DNA of 48,155 bases from Archaeoglobaceae archaeon (GTDB taxonomy: Archaea > Halobacteriota > Archaeoglobi > Archaeoglobales > Archaeoglobaceae): NCBI GenBank assembly GCA_026988525.1, contig JALSLC010000024.1, positions 1-48,155 of the forward strand, given 5' to 3'. Positions 18,056 to 27,204 of the stretch are shown one piece after another. Below the pieces are notes generated by a model. That model saw only the letters and a list, made by a program, of their open reading frames with translations, ran no database searches and was not told the DNA's origin. Position 1 is the stretch's first letter, and every line of letters starts with the position of its first letter. The translations under genes and the position numbers were made by a program.

Positions 18056-18930
18056 ATTTTTTTTAGAGGTTTTGCAACTAAAACGGACCCGCTTCCAGTA
18101 ATTGTGAATATATCCGTTTGATTTGGAACAAAAACAGTTTTGAACTCTCCAATTTTTATACTTTCTCCGTAAGCTGACAGCTCAGCGTAGCCTTCAACAC
18201 AGCTGACGTACATGTAAGCATCATTCTTTATTTCTCTCGTTATTTCTTTGGAGAGCCTTATTAATCTTACTTCAAAATTTTCTCCCGTAAGTTTTGAGGC
18301 ATCCCTTTTAAGTATTGATGGATTACACTTTCTGAAATCTATTACTTCAATTGCTTTATCGAGATGTAGTTCTCTCCCTCTACCATAATCATAAACTCTA
18401 TAAGTTATATCAGAGCAAGTAGAAACTTCGTAAATTAAACCTCTGCATATTGCATGAACGGTTTTTGGCGGAATAAGATAAGAATCATACTTACTACAGG
18501 AAACTTTGTTTAGTAACTCTTCAACTTTTAGCTCTTCTACAGCCTTCAAAAATTCTTCTTTGCTTAAGTCTCTTGAGAAACCTATCATCATTTCTGCATT
18601 ACTTAAAGCAACCCATGCTTCTTCCTTGCCTCTATCTTTTTCACCAAGCCTTTTTGCATCCTCGTCAGATGGATGAACTTGTACACTAAGCTTGTCTCCA
18701 GCGTCTATAAATTTAATTAACAAAGGATCGTAACCACCGGAAATACTACTAAAAATGTCGCTCATTTTTACAGTTTCACCCTTATAACTGACTATTGATG
18801 GATTCTTAGGGTGAGGAGATAGTTCCCATGATTCACCAGCTCCCGGAATACCTTTTAGTTTAGAAAGATAATTTCCAGCCCAAGGTTTTTCTACAACATT
18901 TTCTTCTACTTGAACTACAAAGTGTTCCAT
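18052..18930 (-). CDS. manA: Mannose-6-phosphate isomerase, class I
   Basis: This cupin-fold zinc enzyme interconverts mannose-6-phosphate and fructose-6-phosphate, feeding sugar nucleotide and glycan synthesis. The 292-residue product has 'EKPWAGNYL' and 'GESWELSPHP' at the start and 'QVHPSDEDAKRL' (about 102-113), which holds the metal-binding Gln and His. 'KEEAWVAL' and 'PPKTVHAICRGLIYEV' supply the other metal ligands. The length suits the short archaeal/Firmicutes class. It lies alone between the ribbon-helix-helix gene and the divergent radical SAM gene. Confidence 0.92.
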   Translation of the reverse strand: MEHFVVQVEENVVEKPWAGNYLSKLKGIPGAGESWELSPHPKNPSIVSYKGETVKMSDIFSSISGGYDPLLIKFIDAGDKLSVQVHPSDEDAKRLGEKDRGKEEAWVALSNAEMMIGFSRDLSKEEFLKAVEELKVEELLNKVSCSKYDSYLIPPKTVHAICRGLIYEVSTCSDITYRVYDYGRGRELHLDKAIEVIDFRKCNPSILKRDASKLTGENFEVRLIRLSKEITREIKNDAYMYVSCVEGYAELSAYGESIKIGEFKTVFVPNQTDIFTITGSGSVLVAKPLKKI

Positions 18931-18981
18931 GTACTATGTTTTTTCGCAAGTATTATTTAACAATAATCTATACCTACTAAA

Positions 18982-19872
18982 GTGAAGTACGTTTATGGTC
19001 CCGTACCTTCAAGAAGACTTGGCAAATCACTGGGTGTTAACTTAACTCCTTTTAAAACTTGCAGTTACTCTTGTATCTATTGTCAGCTTGGCAGAACTAC
19101 TTTTAAAACTGTGGAAAGAAAGAGTTTTTTCAAAAAAGAAGAAATACTTGAAGAAATAAGTAAATCTCTTAAATCTAATCCAGATTACGTAACTTTTGCT
19201 GGAGAAGGAGAACCCACTCTTAATTCAGATTTAGGATGGATTCTTGAGAGAATAAACCACGATACTGCAGTAATAACGAACTCTTCTTTACTCTGGAGGA
19301 AAGACGTTAGAGAAGATTTAATGCAAGCTGACGCATGCTTACCATCTATTGATGCAGTTACTGAAAAAACTTTTAAGAGAATTAACAGATCTCATCCATC
19401 CTTAGAAATAGAAAAAGTGTTAGATGGGTTAAAAGAATTCTGTGATGAATTTGATGGCACAATTATGCTGGAAATTATGATTGTCAAAGGATACAATGAT
19501 GAAGAGGTGGAAAAAATAGCTGAAGTAGTTGGAGAGATAAAGAAAGATAAAGTGCATATATTGACACCTATAAGACCCCCAGCATCAAAAATAGAGGGTG
19601 TTGATGCAAGAAAAATGATCGAAATCCTGAGTATTTTTGATGCATACAAGATTCCTGTAGAGATAGTAGATTTTTTGGAAAGTAATGATTTTGACTTTAG
19701 CTCTTTTTCCAGTTTGAAGGATGCAATAAAAATAATGAGAAGACATCCAATGAGAGAAGAACAAGTAAAAAAGTTAGCTGAGCATTTTGAAGTTAGTTTA
19801 AAGGAGATAGAGGAGATAAACGGAATATTCTACAAGAAATTTAAAGGAAAAAAGTACTATTACTATTTGTAA
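18982..19872 (+). CDS. Radical SAM protein, COG0731 family
   Basis: The 296-residue protein starts MKYVYGPVPSRRLGKSLGVN, a well-conserved opening of COG0731 proteins. The radical SAM cysteines are CSYSCIYC (Cys27, Cys31, Cys34) and an SAM-binding 'FAGEGEPTLN' lies at about 73-82. A C-terminal part of about 60 residues ('RHPMREEQVKKLAEHF') looks like a small helical domain. COG0731 is related to the wybutosine enzyme TYW1, but this protein lacks other TYW1 segments and its reaction is unknown to me. Start is GTG 18982 with no clear ribosome binding site. Divergent from the isomerase. Confidence 0.85.
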   Translation: MKYVYGPVPSRRLGKSLGVNLTPFKTCSYSCIYCQLGRTTFKTVERKSFFKKEEILEEISKSLKSNPDYVTFAGEGEPTLNSDLGWILERINHDTAVITNSSLLWRKDVREDLMQADACLPSIDAVTEKTFKRINRSHPSLEIEKVLDGLKEFCDEFDGTIMLEIMIVKGYNDEEVEKIAEVVGEIKKDKVHILTPIRPPASKIEGVDARKMIEILSIFDAYKIPVEIVDFLESNDFDFSSFSSLKDAIKIMRRHPMREEQVKKLAEHFEVSLKEIEEINGIFYKKFKGKKYYYYL

Positions 19873-19896
19873 CCGCAACACTTATTTCTACTATAC

Positions 19897-21219
19897 TTGA
19901 AAGAAAGTACAATGGATGATTTAAGAAAAAAATTCATACAAACTTATAACTTCATAAATTCCAATCTTCACTTTGGGGAGAGAACTTTTTATTCAACCAA
20001 ATCTTACAACCCTCTAATTCTCTTCTGCATGTTTTCTGCTATATTGAGAAAGAACGTTTTAATTTTTGGTGATTATGGTAGCGGTAAGACGACTTCTTGC
20101 GAAAGAATTGCATCTTTAATGTCTTGCCTGCCTCTTGAATTTATACAAGCTTCTACTATACACTCTCACCCAGAACAAACTGAAGAAAAAATAAAAGCTA
20201 CCTTAGACTTAGGAATACTTGAAAAAAAGGGAATTGAGGTCGTTAGATGGAAGATAACTCCTTTTTCACCTGTGACAATAATTGATGAAATAAATCGGCT
20301 CCCTGCTGGAAAACAGAACATCATTTTGAATGAGGTAGATAGGGGCATATGGTCATATAGGGGTTCAACTTTGTTTTTGAGGAAGAAACCGCTTTTTGCA
20401 ACTATAAACTACGGTGATGAGGGTACAGCCAAACTAATTCCACCCCTCTTAGATAGATTTGATATAGCTGTAGAAACAGGGAAAATGAGTGTTGTTATGA
20501 AGAGAAAATTAAGAAAGGGTATTAAAGACGAGTTTTTGAGAGATCCAAAATTAGCTGAAGAAATTATAGAAAATATAATTGAAATCAACAGTAAAGAAGC
20601 TGAAAAATACGTTAGAGATGTGACAGAAAAATTCTCTTTAAAACTTAGTAATAAGCTTGGATTTGATGTTTTAACTCCTGATGAGCAGGAAAAAATAGAA
20701 AAAGAAATACTGAGTTTGAATACAAGTCAGGATGTAGAATTATTTCTTGATTACTTTTCCCAAGAAGTTTACTGTCAAATGACAACAAAAAAAGATTTTA
20801 CAAGGTGTGATGGTTGTCACTACTCAAGTTTTGCATGTTCAGATATTGGTGTCTTCTCAGGTAGAGCTGAGTTAAGCTCTCTTGTTTTTGCAAAAGCAAT
20901 TGCATGGATTGAGGAAAGTGAATGTGAATTTAACCATTTAAAAGCTGTACTTCCATACTGTTTGTGGCATAGATGCAATTTAAACTCCAGCAGAGCCTTA
21001 GAAGTAAGGGACATAGAAAAGATGGAGTGTGATGAAATATTCGCACTAAAAGATGTGATATGTGATGTGGAGAGAAGGTGGGAAGAACATAGAGAGTTCC
21101 AGCTAATAGCGTATAGAGCCCTTGTAGATGGCAATATGGAATTACTGGAGGAAATCTGTGAAAAAGTATCTCATCCCCTCTTTAAATCATTGTTGGAGGT
21201 CGCTTTAAATGAAACGTAA
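19897..21219 (+). CDS. MoxR-like AAA+ ATPase with cysteine-rich insert
   Basis: The 440-residue product has Walker A 'GDYGSGKTT' (about residues 58-66), Walker B 'TIIDEINRLP' (about 128-137) and a sensor segment 'LFATINYGDEG' with 'LLDRFDIAVE', as in MoxR/RavA-like AAA+ ATPases. The C-terminal third is unusual and holds a cluster CDGCHYSSFAC (about 307-317) plus other cysteines, perhaps binding zinc or an iron-sulfur cluster. MoxR ATPases usually pair with von Willebrand A-domain proteins to insert metals or assemble complexes. No such partner is adjacent. Start is TTG 19897 or ATG 19912. The end overlaps the lipoprotein gene by 11 bases, so the two are probably one unit. Confidence 0.8.
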   Translation: MKESTMDDLRKKFIQTYNFINSNLHFGERTFYSTKSYNPLILFCMFSAILRKNVLIFGDYGSGKTTSCERIASLMSCLPLEFIQASTIHSHPEQTEEKIKATLDLGILEKKGIEVVRWKITPFSPVTIIDEINRLPAGKQNIILNEVDRGIWSYRGSTLFLRKKPLFATINYGDEGTAKLIPPLLDRFDIAVETGKMSVVMKRKLRKGIKDEFLRDPKLAEEIIENIIEINSKEAEKYVRDVTEKFSLKLSNKLGFDVLTPDEQEKIEKEILSLNTSQDVELFLDYFSQEVYCQMTTKKDFTRCDGCHYSSFACSDIGVFSGRAELSSLVFAKAIAWIEESECEFNHLKAVLPYCLWHRCNLNSSRALEVRDIEKMECDEIFALKDVICDVERRWEEHREFQLIAYRALVDGNMELLEEICEKVSHPLFKSLLEVALNET

Positions 21220-21742
21220 GTTAATAGTTATCTTGGTGTTATCCGTTACATTACTTGGTTGTTTAAACAATACTCACCCAAACAATACTCACATTGCGAG
21301 TAGTAACAATATGAGTGTAGCAAACATCTTACCAAATAAGATAATGGGAATGGAAAAATTTGTAGCCCTTAAAGGTAAACTTGCCCTCGAATTTGTGAAA
21401 AAATCACACATAGGCCCCATAAAATATGTAAAAGATATAGCTCTCGTTCACTATATCGGCAACAATAGCATGATGATTGTTTGGATTACTGAATACCCAT
21501 CAGCAAAAATTGCAGAAAACCAAACTTTGTTGATGGTTAAAGGAATGAGAAAATACGGGAATGTTTGGAGTCTCGTTAATAGAACGAGCCTTGATAACCT
21601 TAGAGCATACTATATACCTGAGAAAAACCACTACTTTTTCTGCATAGGAAAGTATATGATATACTTAATTCCAATTAACATGAGTAAAATGCAAATAGAT
21701 AAATTTACTGAAGTTATCGTACGCTCTATAGAAAATCACTAA
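21209..21742 (+). CDS. Predicted lipoprotein of unknown function
   Basis: The first 20 residues form a lipoprotein signal peptide (MKRKLIVILVLSVTLLGC) with lipobox LLGC. An Asn/Thr/His-rich linker follows, then a soluble domain of about 140 residues that I do not recognise. No enzyme motif is visible. ATG 21209 lies inside the end of the MoxR-like ATPase gene, preceded by GGAGGTCGC, so translation is coupled. An extracytoplasmic partner of the ATPase is a reasonable guess only. It ends inside the convergent radical SAM gene by 17 bases. Confidence 0.7.
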   Translation: MKRKLIVILVLSVTLLGCLNNTHPNNTHIASSNNMSVANILPNKIMGMEKFVALKGKLALEFVKKSHIGPIKYVKDIALVHYIGNNSMMIVWITEYPSAKIAENQTLLMVKGMRKYGNVWSLVNRTSLDNLRAYYIPEKNHYFFCIGKYMIYLIPINMSKMQIDKFTEVIVRSIENH

Positions 21743-22694
21743 TTTTTTTCTGTTCTGGCAAGAAACTTAATGCTTTTTTGATTTTAAAGCCCATTTTTTT
21801 CAAATCTTTTAATGAGTACCCTCTCTCCATAAGTTTTGCGGCTTTAAATCCTATACCGGGTATTTCCAAAAAATTATTGATTCCAAACTCCTTAGCTACA
21901 AGAAGTTTTGGATCTTCTTTAAACCTTTCTCCGGCAACAGCTTCAAGCTTTCTTATATCATATCCATACTTTCTAACTAGCCAATCCGCTCTATATAAAT
22001 TGATAATTCTGCTTCTTTTCTCGTTTTCTTTATTTTCATAAGGTGTTCCTTTTAAAGCTCTGAAAGGTGAGAAGTATATTCTTTTTACACCAAAACTGTA
22101 CCATTTTTTCATAAAGCTTAGTATATCCTTATCTGTTTCTCCAAGTCCTACAACTATTTGGGTTGTGTGAGAAATATTTTTAGCATATTTGGCTATCCAT
22201 CTTTCTCTCCTTAGAATATCGTATTTGCTTTTAACACTACAAACTTCGGATAACATTTTTTCATCTGCAACTTCTGCGTTTATACTAATTCTATTTGCTA
22301 TTTCTGTAGCTCTTTTTATTTGATCCTTGTTGGCTCCTGGAATTATTTTTAAATGTATATATCCAGAGAACTCTTTTCTTATTAGTTCTCCAGCCTCAAT
22401 AATATCGTTCATAACTTTTTCAACATCTCCGTATATGCCAGAACTTATAAAAACGGAATCAGCCAATCCTTTCTTATATAACGATAAAAAAACTTTAGAA
22501 AATTCCTCTGGAGTTATTGTATCTTTACCGTGCCACGGATTGTAACAATACTTACAATCAAATTGACATTTACTGGACAAAAGACACTTAAAAAGTTTTA
22601 AACTTCCGGATCGATAAACTAATTTAGAATAACTACAATTTTCGTGACAAACATCAAATCTGCTTAAAGTTGTTAATCTGAAAATTTTCTTCAT
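21726..22694 (-). CDS. Radical SAM protein with helix-hairpin-helix end (COG4277)
   Basis: The 322-residue protein has the radical SAM motif CQFDCKYC (Cys43, Cys47, Cys50), preceded by two further cysteines 'VCHENC' near residues 16-20. The C-terminus carries a helix-hairpin-helix-like segment 'NNFLEIPGIGFKAAKLMERG' (about 275-295), suggesting contact with nucleic acid. This matches the COG4277 group predicted to modify or repair DNA. The reaction is not known to me. It lies immediately downstream of livF, overlapping by four bases, so it is probably co-transcribed with livGF. Confidence 0.85.
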   Translation of the reverse strand: MKKIFRLTTLSRFDVCHENCSYSKLVYRSGSLKLFKCLLSSKCQFDCKYCYNPWHGKDTITPEEFSKVFLSLYKKGLADSVFISSGIYGDVEKVMNDIIEAGELIRKEFSGYIHLKIIPGANKDQIKRATEIANRISINAEVADEKMLSEVCSVKSKYDILRRERWIAKYAKNISHTTQIVVGLGETDKDILSFMKKWYSFGVKRIYFSPFRALKGTPYENKENEKRSRIINLYRADWLVRKYGYDIRKLEAVAGERFKEDPKLLVAKEFGINNFLEIPGIGFKAAKLMERGYSLKDLKKMGFKIKKALSFLPEQKKISDFL

Positions 22695-23371
22695 ATTTCC
22701 AAGTAATGTTCTTCAAGATTATGCATATCTTCAGTTCTACCTTCTTTAACTATTTTTCCTTTAACAAGGATATAAGCTCTTTCTGCTATTTTAAATGCTA
22801 AATGAACGTTTTGTTCAACTATCATTACGGGAATACCCATTTTTTTTATTTTGAGAATAGTATCCCCAATTGCATTTACAACTATTGGTGCTAAACCGAT
22901 AGACGGCTCATCGAGTATTAAAAGCTTGGGTTTTTGCATCAAAGCTCTGGCTATTGCAACCATTTGTTGTTCCCCACCACTCATCGTTTTTACAATCTGT
23001 TTTCTCCTCTCTTTTAATTTTGGAAAGAGTTCATAAACAACGTCGAGCATATCTTCTTCTCCTGCAATTATTAGATTATCCTCAACACTCATAGAAGGAA
23101 AAAGTCTCCTGCCTTCTGGACATACTGATATACCTAACTTGACTCTTTCATGAGTTTTCATTTTTTGAATTTGCTTTCCCATAAAGAGTATTTCACCTTC
23201 ACTTCTAACAAGGCCAAATATTGCTTTTATTAGTGTAGTTTTTCCAGCCCCATTTGGCCCCAATATTGCAACACCCTCATTACCTACTTTTAAATTTATA
23301 CCGCTTAGAACTTCTGAATCGTAATATGCTCTGAGGTTTTTTATCTCTAAAATTGGTTTATTCAACACCAT
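22691..23371 (-). CDS. livF: Branched-chain amino-acid-type ABC transporter ATPase LivF
   Basis: LivF is one of the two cytoplasmic ATPases of a LivKHMGF importer. It has Walker A 'GPNGAGKTT' (about residues 39-47), Q-loop region 'ISVCPEGRRLFPSMSVEDN', signature 'SGGEQQMVAIARALM' and Walker B 'LLILDEPSIGLAP'. The 'PEGRRLFPSMSVEDNL' wording is typical of LivF. The start sits inside the end of livG: GGAGGT precedes ATG 23371 by one base, GTG 23368 by four and TTG 23365 by seven, so the real start may be one of the latter two. livG is upstream and the COG4277 radical SAM gene downstream. Confidence 0.92.
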   Translation of the reverse strand: MVLNKPILEIKNLRAYYDSEVLSGINLKVGNEGVAILGPNGAGKTTLIKAIFGLVRSEGEILFMGKQIQKMKTHERVKLGISVCPEGRRLFPSMSVEDNLIIAGEEDMLDVVYELFPKLKERRKQIVKTMSGGEQQMVAIARALMQKPKLLILDEPSIGLAPIVVNAIGDTILKIKKMGIPVMIVEQNVHLAFKIAERAYILVKGKIVKEGRTEDMHNLEEHYLEI

Positions 23372-24038
23372 TACCTCCAAGATAAGCTTCGATAACAGTT
23401 TTATCTTTTATTACTTCTTCTGGCAAACCTTCGAATATGAGTTTACCGTAGTTTAGTACTATAACCCTATCTACAACGTTAAACAGCTCTTTAAGTTTGT
23501 GTTCTATTATTACAAGAGGTATTCCACACCCTTTCAGAGACAGTATTACTCTTTCGAGTTCTTTACTCTCTATGCTACTCAATCCTGAAAAAGGTTCATC
23601 TAACATTAACATTTTAGGTTTTGTTGAAAGAGCTAAGGCTATACTTAATCTTCTTAGTTCACCATGTGAGAGATTTTGAGCTTTCTCATATCTTTTGTTG
23701 TGCAAACCCACTGCTTTAAGTTCTTCTATTCCTCCTCCAGCAGTTAATACGTTCTCTTCAACACTCATTTGTCTGAAAACTTTTATTAATTGAAAAGTTC
23801 TGACTAAACCTTTTTTGACGAGGTAGCTCGGTTTTTTGCCTGATATTTTTTCCCCTCTAAATAAAACTTCACCCCTATCGGGTTTTGTAAATCCTGAGAT
23901 TATATTGAATAGTGTAGTTTTTCCAGCCCCATTTGGCCCAATTATTCCAAGACACTCATCTTTATTTACTTTAAAGCTGACTCCACTAAGAGCTCTCAGC
24001 TCTCCAAACTTCTTTTCTACATCTATCACCTTAAGCAT
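23358..24038 (-). CDS. livG: Branched-chain amino-acid-type ABC transporter ATPase LivG
   Basis: LivG is the partner ATPase to LivF. The 226-residue protein has Walker A 'GPNGAGKTT' (about residues 33-41), 'LVRTFQLIKVFRQMSVEENVL' with the Q-loop glutamine, signature 'LSHGELRRLSIALAL' and Walker B 'MLMLDEPFSGLSS'. It is somewhat shorter than the 250-odd residues common for LivG. ATG 24038 follows GGTGG by four bases on the minus strand. It is transcribed divergently from livKHM across an intergenic region of 78 bases. Confidence 0.92.
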   Translation of the reverse strand: MLKVIDVEKKFGELRALSGVSFKVNKDECLGIIGPNGAGKTTLFNIISGFTKPDRGEVLFRGEKISGKKPSYLVKKGLVRTFQLIKVFRQMSVEENVLTAGGGIEELKAVGLHNKRYEKAQNLSHGELRRLSIALALSTKPKMLMLDEPFSGLSSIESKELERVILSLKGCGIPLVIIEHKLKELFNVVDRVIVLNYGKLIFEGLPEEVIKDKTVIEAYLGGNGVE

Positions 24039-24116
24039 GTTACCACCGCGAACATTATTTGGCAGAGTGTCACTATATATCAGAATACTTAAATATTGCT
24101 TTAAAATCCCCCAAAC
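24039..24116. promoter_or_regulatory. Divergent promoter region between livGF and livKHM
   Basis: This 78-base gap must contain both promoters of the split transporter. ACTATATAT at 24072-24080 gives a TATA-like element 34-42 bases before livG on the minus strand. An ACTTAAATATTG stretch near 24087 lies about 25-30 bases before the livK ATG on the plus strand. No clear inverted repeat was seen. Confidence 0.4.
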
Positions 24117-25361
24117 ATGCGTAAAGTTTGGTTGATACTTTTAATGGTCATGGTGGGTTCAGTAGTGATGGGATGTGCAAACAAGAAAGCTACAAACAAT
24201 ACAATTAAGATAGGTGTAATTGGACCTATGCAAACAAAATACGGTATAGCGATGGTTCATGCCGCAAAATTAGCTGCAGAAGAGATAAATAAAGAAGGGG
24301 GCATTCTCGGTAAAAAAATTGAAATAGTTACAGCTGATACAAAAATGGATCCTAACACTGGTATTGTTGCTTTTAGAAGACTTGCGGATGAATGTAATGT
24401 AATAGTTGGTGGATTTTCAAGCGGTGTTTGTCTTTCAATGCAAAAGGTAATGGCAGAGAAAAAAATACTTTGGCTTGGTGATTCAGCTACTCCAAGATTA
24501 ACTCAAAAAGTGTCAGACAACTACAATTTATACAAGTACTATTTCAGAGTTATAGGTACAAATGCTTCCACATTTCCTTTGGATATGGTTGCTATGCTCA
24601 ACTATTTGAATGAAAATGGCATTCACATAAAAAGAGTTGCAATAATAAGGGATAACGCTCTATGGACGGATGATGTAATGAAAGTTTTGAAACCTCTGTT
24701 AGAGAAGAACGGATATACCATAGTTATGGATGAAAAAGTAAACAGAGGTCAGACAGACTTCACAACTCTACTTTTAAAAGCAAAGCAGGAAAAAGCTGAT
24801 GTAATAATGCCTATAATAGCACACGTTAGAGGAGCTCCATTAGTTAAAGAATGGAAGAGATTAAAGCTTGGAATACCCATCGCTGGACATGACCTCTCTG
24901 CAATAGATCCCGATTACTGGAATGCAACAGGTGGAGCTTGTAACGGTGAACTATATACTGCAGATGGTGGGGGAGTGCCGTATCCAATAAACGCAAAAAT
25001 GGCTCACTTCTTGAAAGCATACAAGGAGAAGTACCATACACTCCCAGAGGCTTTTGATGCGTATGGTGTCTATGATGCAATATATCTATACAAGCAGGCT
25101 GTTGAAGATGCAGCAAAAGCTGGAGAAAAAAATCCATTTGACTCAAATGTTCTCGTCAAGTACTTGGAGAAGTACAACACAAAACATCCATTCGAAGGTG
25201 TTAGAGGTAAAATTGCTTTTACAAAGTACCATGATCTTGTCTGGGGCAACGAATTTGTGAGGAATTGGATTTGTCAGTGGCAGAATGGTAAGCAAGTTGT
25301 AGTATATCCAAACGTTTCATGGATAAAGACAGGTAAACTAATAACATCTTGGAAACATTAA
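24117..25361 (+). CDS. livK: Branched-chain amino-acid-type substrate-binding lipoprotein
   Basis: The product is a 414-residue Peripla_BP_6-type binding protein. It has a lipoprotein signal peptide ending VMGC (Cys20). The mature part begins 'IKIGVIGPMQTKYGIAMVHAAKLAAEEIN', the usual first lobe. It continues through 'VIVGGFSSGVCLSMQKVMAEKKILWLG'-like features (about 98-125) and a C-terminal 'FDAYGVYDAIYLYKQAVEDA' segment. It delivers a ligand to LivHM. LivK-type proteins bind branched-chain amino acids but also amides, urea or aromatic acids, so the substrate is not certain. ilvE 3.5 kb away fits, but does not prove, branched-chain amino acids. Confidence 0.9.
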   Translation: MRKVWLILLMVMVGSVVMGCANKKATNNTIKIGVIGPMQTKYGIAMVHAAKLAAEEINKEGGILGKKIEIVTADTKMDPNTGIVAFRRLADECNVIVGGFSSGVCLSMQKVMAEKKILWLGDSATPRLTQKVSDNYNLYKYYFRVIGTNASTFPLDMVAMLNYLNENGIHIKRVAIIRDNALWTDDVMKVLKPLLEKNGYTIVMDEKVNRGQTDFTTLLLKAKQEKADVIMPIIAHVRGAPLVKEWKRLKLGIPIAGHDLSAIDPDYWNATGGACNGELYTADGGGVPYPINAKMAHFLKAYKEKYHTLPEAFDAYGVYDAIYLYKQAVEDAAKAGEKNPFDSNVLVKYLEKYNTKHPFEGVRGKIAFTKYHDLVWGNEFVRNWICQWQNGKQVVVYPNVSWIKTGKLITSWKH

Positions 25362-25384
25362 TTCTTATTTTTTAGGTGTCTTAA

Positions 25385-26254
25385 ATGAGTTTCGTTGAAA
25401 TAGTGATACTTGGAACTGTAATTGGTGGTGTTTGGGCTCTTGTGGCATCTGGATTTAGTTTAGTATTTGGAGTTTCAAGAATTCTTAACTTTGCTCATGG
25501 TACGTACTTTGCACTTGGAGCTTATTTCTCTCTGGTTTTTTATACTGTTTTTAGTACATTTTTACCTCCTTATTTATCCTTGTTAATTTCTACTTTTTTT
25601 GCAGTAATTTTAACCGGTATTACGGGAGTTTTAGTTTATTTATTAACAGTCAAACCCATAAGAAACTATGAAGTGATGGTAATTCTTGTAACGCTTGCAG
25701 TAGCCTTATTTATAAAGGAAATACTGCTTATGTTTTTTAGTGATGTATCTATATCCATTCCACCTTACATTTCGGGTTGTACGTACATTTTTGGAATACC
25801 CATAACGTATTCAAGAGTTTTGGCTTTATCAATAGCTATAATTTCGATAATAGCATTAGATGTATTCACCAATAAGACAAAGTTGGGTAAAGAAATAATA
25901 GCCACATCTCAGGACTTAGAGGCAGCAATGCTTGTTGGAATTGATGTAGAGAAGATATTTGTTATAGTTATGTTTATTTCATCAATTCTTGCTGCAATTG
26001 CGGGAATTTTGTATGCTCAAATATATGCAGTAAATCCAATGACAGCTTTGAGAGTTTTGATATATGCATTTGCTATTGTAATTTTGGGAGGTCTTGGTAG
26101 TGTTAGAGGTAGCATTTTAGCAGCTTTTATTATTGGGTATATGCAAGTTGCAGTTTCAACTCTCTTAGCATCAGAATGGGCCGAAATTGTAGCAATGGTA
26201 GCCATAATAGTAATTCTGATAGTCAGGCCTAAGGGGCTAATGGGGGTGGAGTGA
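25385..26254 (+). CDS. livH: Branched-chain amino-acid-type ABC permease LivH
   Basis: A hydrophobic 289-residue permease with about eight membrane segments. It opens 'GTVIGGVWALVASGFSLVFGVSRILNFAHG', broken in the usual way before 'TYFALGAYFS', which is the classic LivH start. The coupling-helix region 'GKEIIATSQDLEAAMLVGID' (about residues 175-194) and 'VILGGLGSVRGSILAAFIIG' (about 235-254) are diagnostic. ATG 25385 follows TAGGTGTC. It sits 23 bases after livK and overlaps livM, so livKHM is one operon. Confidence 0.93.
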   Translation: MSFVEIVILGTVIGGVWALVASGFSLVFGVSRILNFAHGTYFALGAYFSLVFYTVFSTFLPPYLSLLISTFFAVILTGITGVLVYLLTVKPIRNYEVMVILVTLAVALFIKEILLMFFSDVSISIPPYISGCTYIFGIPITYSRVLALSIAIISIIALDVFTNKTKLGKEIIATSQDLEAAMLVGIDVEKIFVIVMFISSILAAIAGILYAQIYAVNPMTALRVLIYAFAIVILGGLGSVRGSILAAFIIGYMQVAVSTLLASEWAEIVAMVAIIVILIVRPKGLMGVE

Positions 26255-27204
26255 TGAAAAAAGAAGCTATAATCATTGCATTGCTCTTTTTACTTCTCCC
26301 AACTGTTGTTAGAGGTGATATACTATACATGTTAGGGTTAGCTTTTATATTTGTCGTTTACTGCGTTAGCTGGGATATAATTGCTGGATATACTGGTCAA
26401 ACAAACTTAGGGCATACAGTTTTCATAGGAATTGGCGCATACACAACCGCACTTTTAAATTCCACAAGAATTCCGCACCCTAATTTACCTATATTTGTTA
26501 CGATAATTGCTGGTGGCTTTGTGGCGATGTTATTTGGCTTATTTATAGGTTGTGTGTGTTTAAGATTAAAGGAGTACTATCTTGCATTGGTTACTGCAAT
26601 TCTGCCATTAATATTTATTCAATTGACAAACATATACTCAGGAATTTTTGGTGGTTATGAAGGTTTTTCAATTCCTTTTTCAAAAGCACTACCGGGAGGA
26701 GTTATAGGAAACTATTACATTTCTCTAATTTTTTGTTTTTCCTCCATATATTTAACGTACTTACTTGTAAACAGTAGGCTTGGTTTGAAATTAAAGGCAA
26801 TAAGAGATGATGAAGAGTTGGCAGAAGCTGTAGGTATTGATGTCGTGAAATATAAGCTAATAGCGTTTTGTATTAGCGCATTTTTTGCTGGTATGGCTGG
26901 TGCTTTAGCTGTTCATTATAAATTAACTGTGGGTGTTGATTACTTTGGCATACCATTAATGCTTGAAATTATACTGGGTGTAATAGCTGGAGGATTGGGT
27001 ACTCTCTACGGCGGAGCTATTGGAGGCTTTCTAATATTTACAGCGAAAAATTGGATTTTAATTCAGATTTCTTCCTACTTAAGTACAATTTTGCCTTTTA
27101 GAGTTTCAGATGAGTTAATACTGTACGCAATTCTAATAATTCTCGTTGTCCGCTTTCCGCGTGGGATTATCTATGAACTGTATACCAAACTTAAACTCCA
27201 TTAA
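26254..27204 (+). CDS. livM: Branched-chain amino-acid-type ABC permease LivM
   Basis: The second permease, 316 residues, has about eight to nine membrane segments. Diagnostic parts are 'AGYTGQTNLGHTVFIGIGAY' (about residues 46-65), 'LKAIRDDEELAEAVGIDV' (about 181-198, the coupling helix) and 'GVIAGGLGTLYGGAIGGF' (about 249-266). ATG 26254 overlaps the livH stop as TGATG and is preceded by GGGGTGGAG, so GTG 26251 is less likely. It ends 14 bases inside the convergent nep1 gene. Confidence 0.93.
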   Translation: MKKEAIIIALLFLLLPTVVRGDILYMLGLAFIFVVYCVSWDIIAGYTGQTNLGHTVFIGIGAYTTALLNSTRIPHPNLPIFVTIIAGGFVAMLFGLFIGCVCLRLKEYYLALVTAILPLIFIQLTNIYSGIFGGYEGFSIPFSKALPGGVIGNYYISLIFCFSSIYLTYLLVNSRLGLKLKAIRDDEELAEAVGIDVVKYKLIAFCISAFFAGMAGALAVHYKLTVGVDYFGIPLMLEIILGVIAGGLGTLYGGAIGGFLIFTAKNWILIQISSYLSTILPFRVSDELILYAILIILVVRFPRGIIYELYTKLKLH

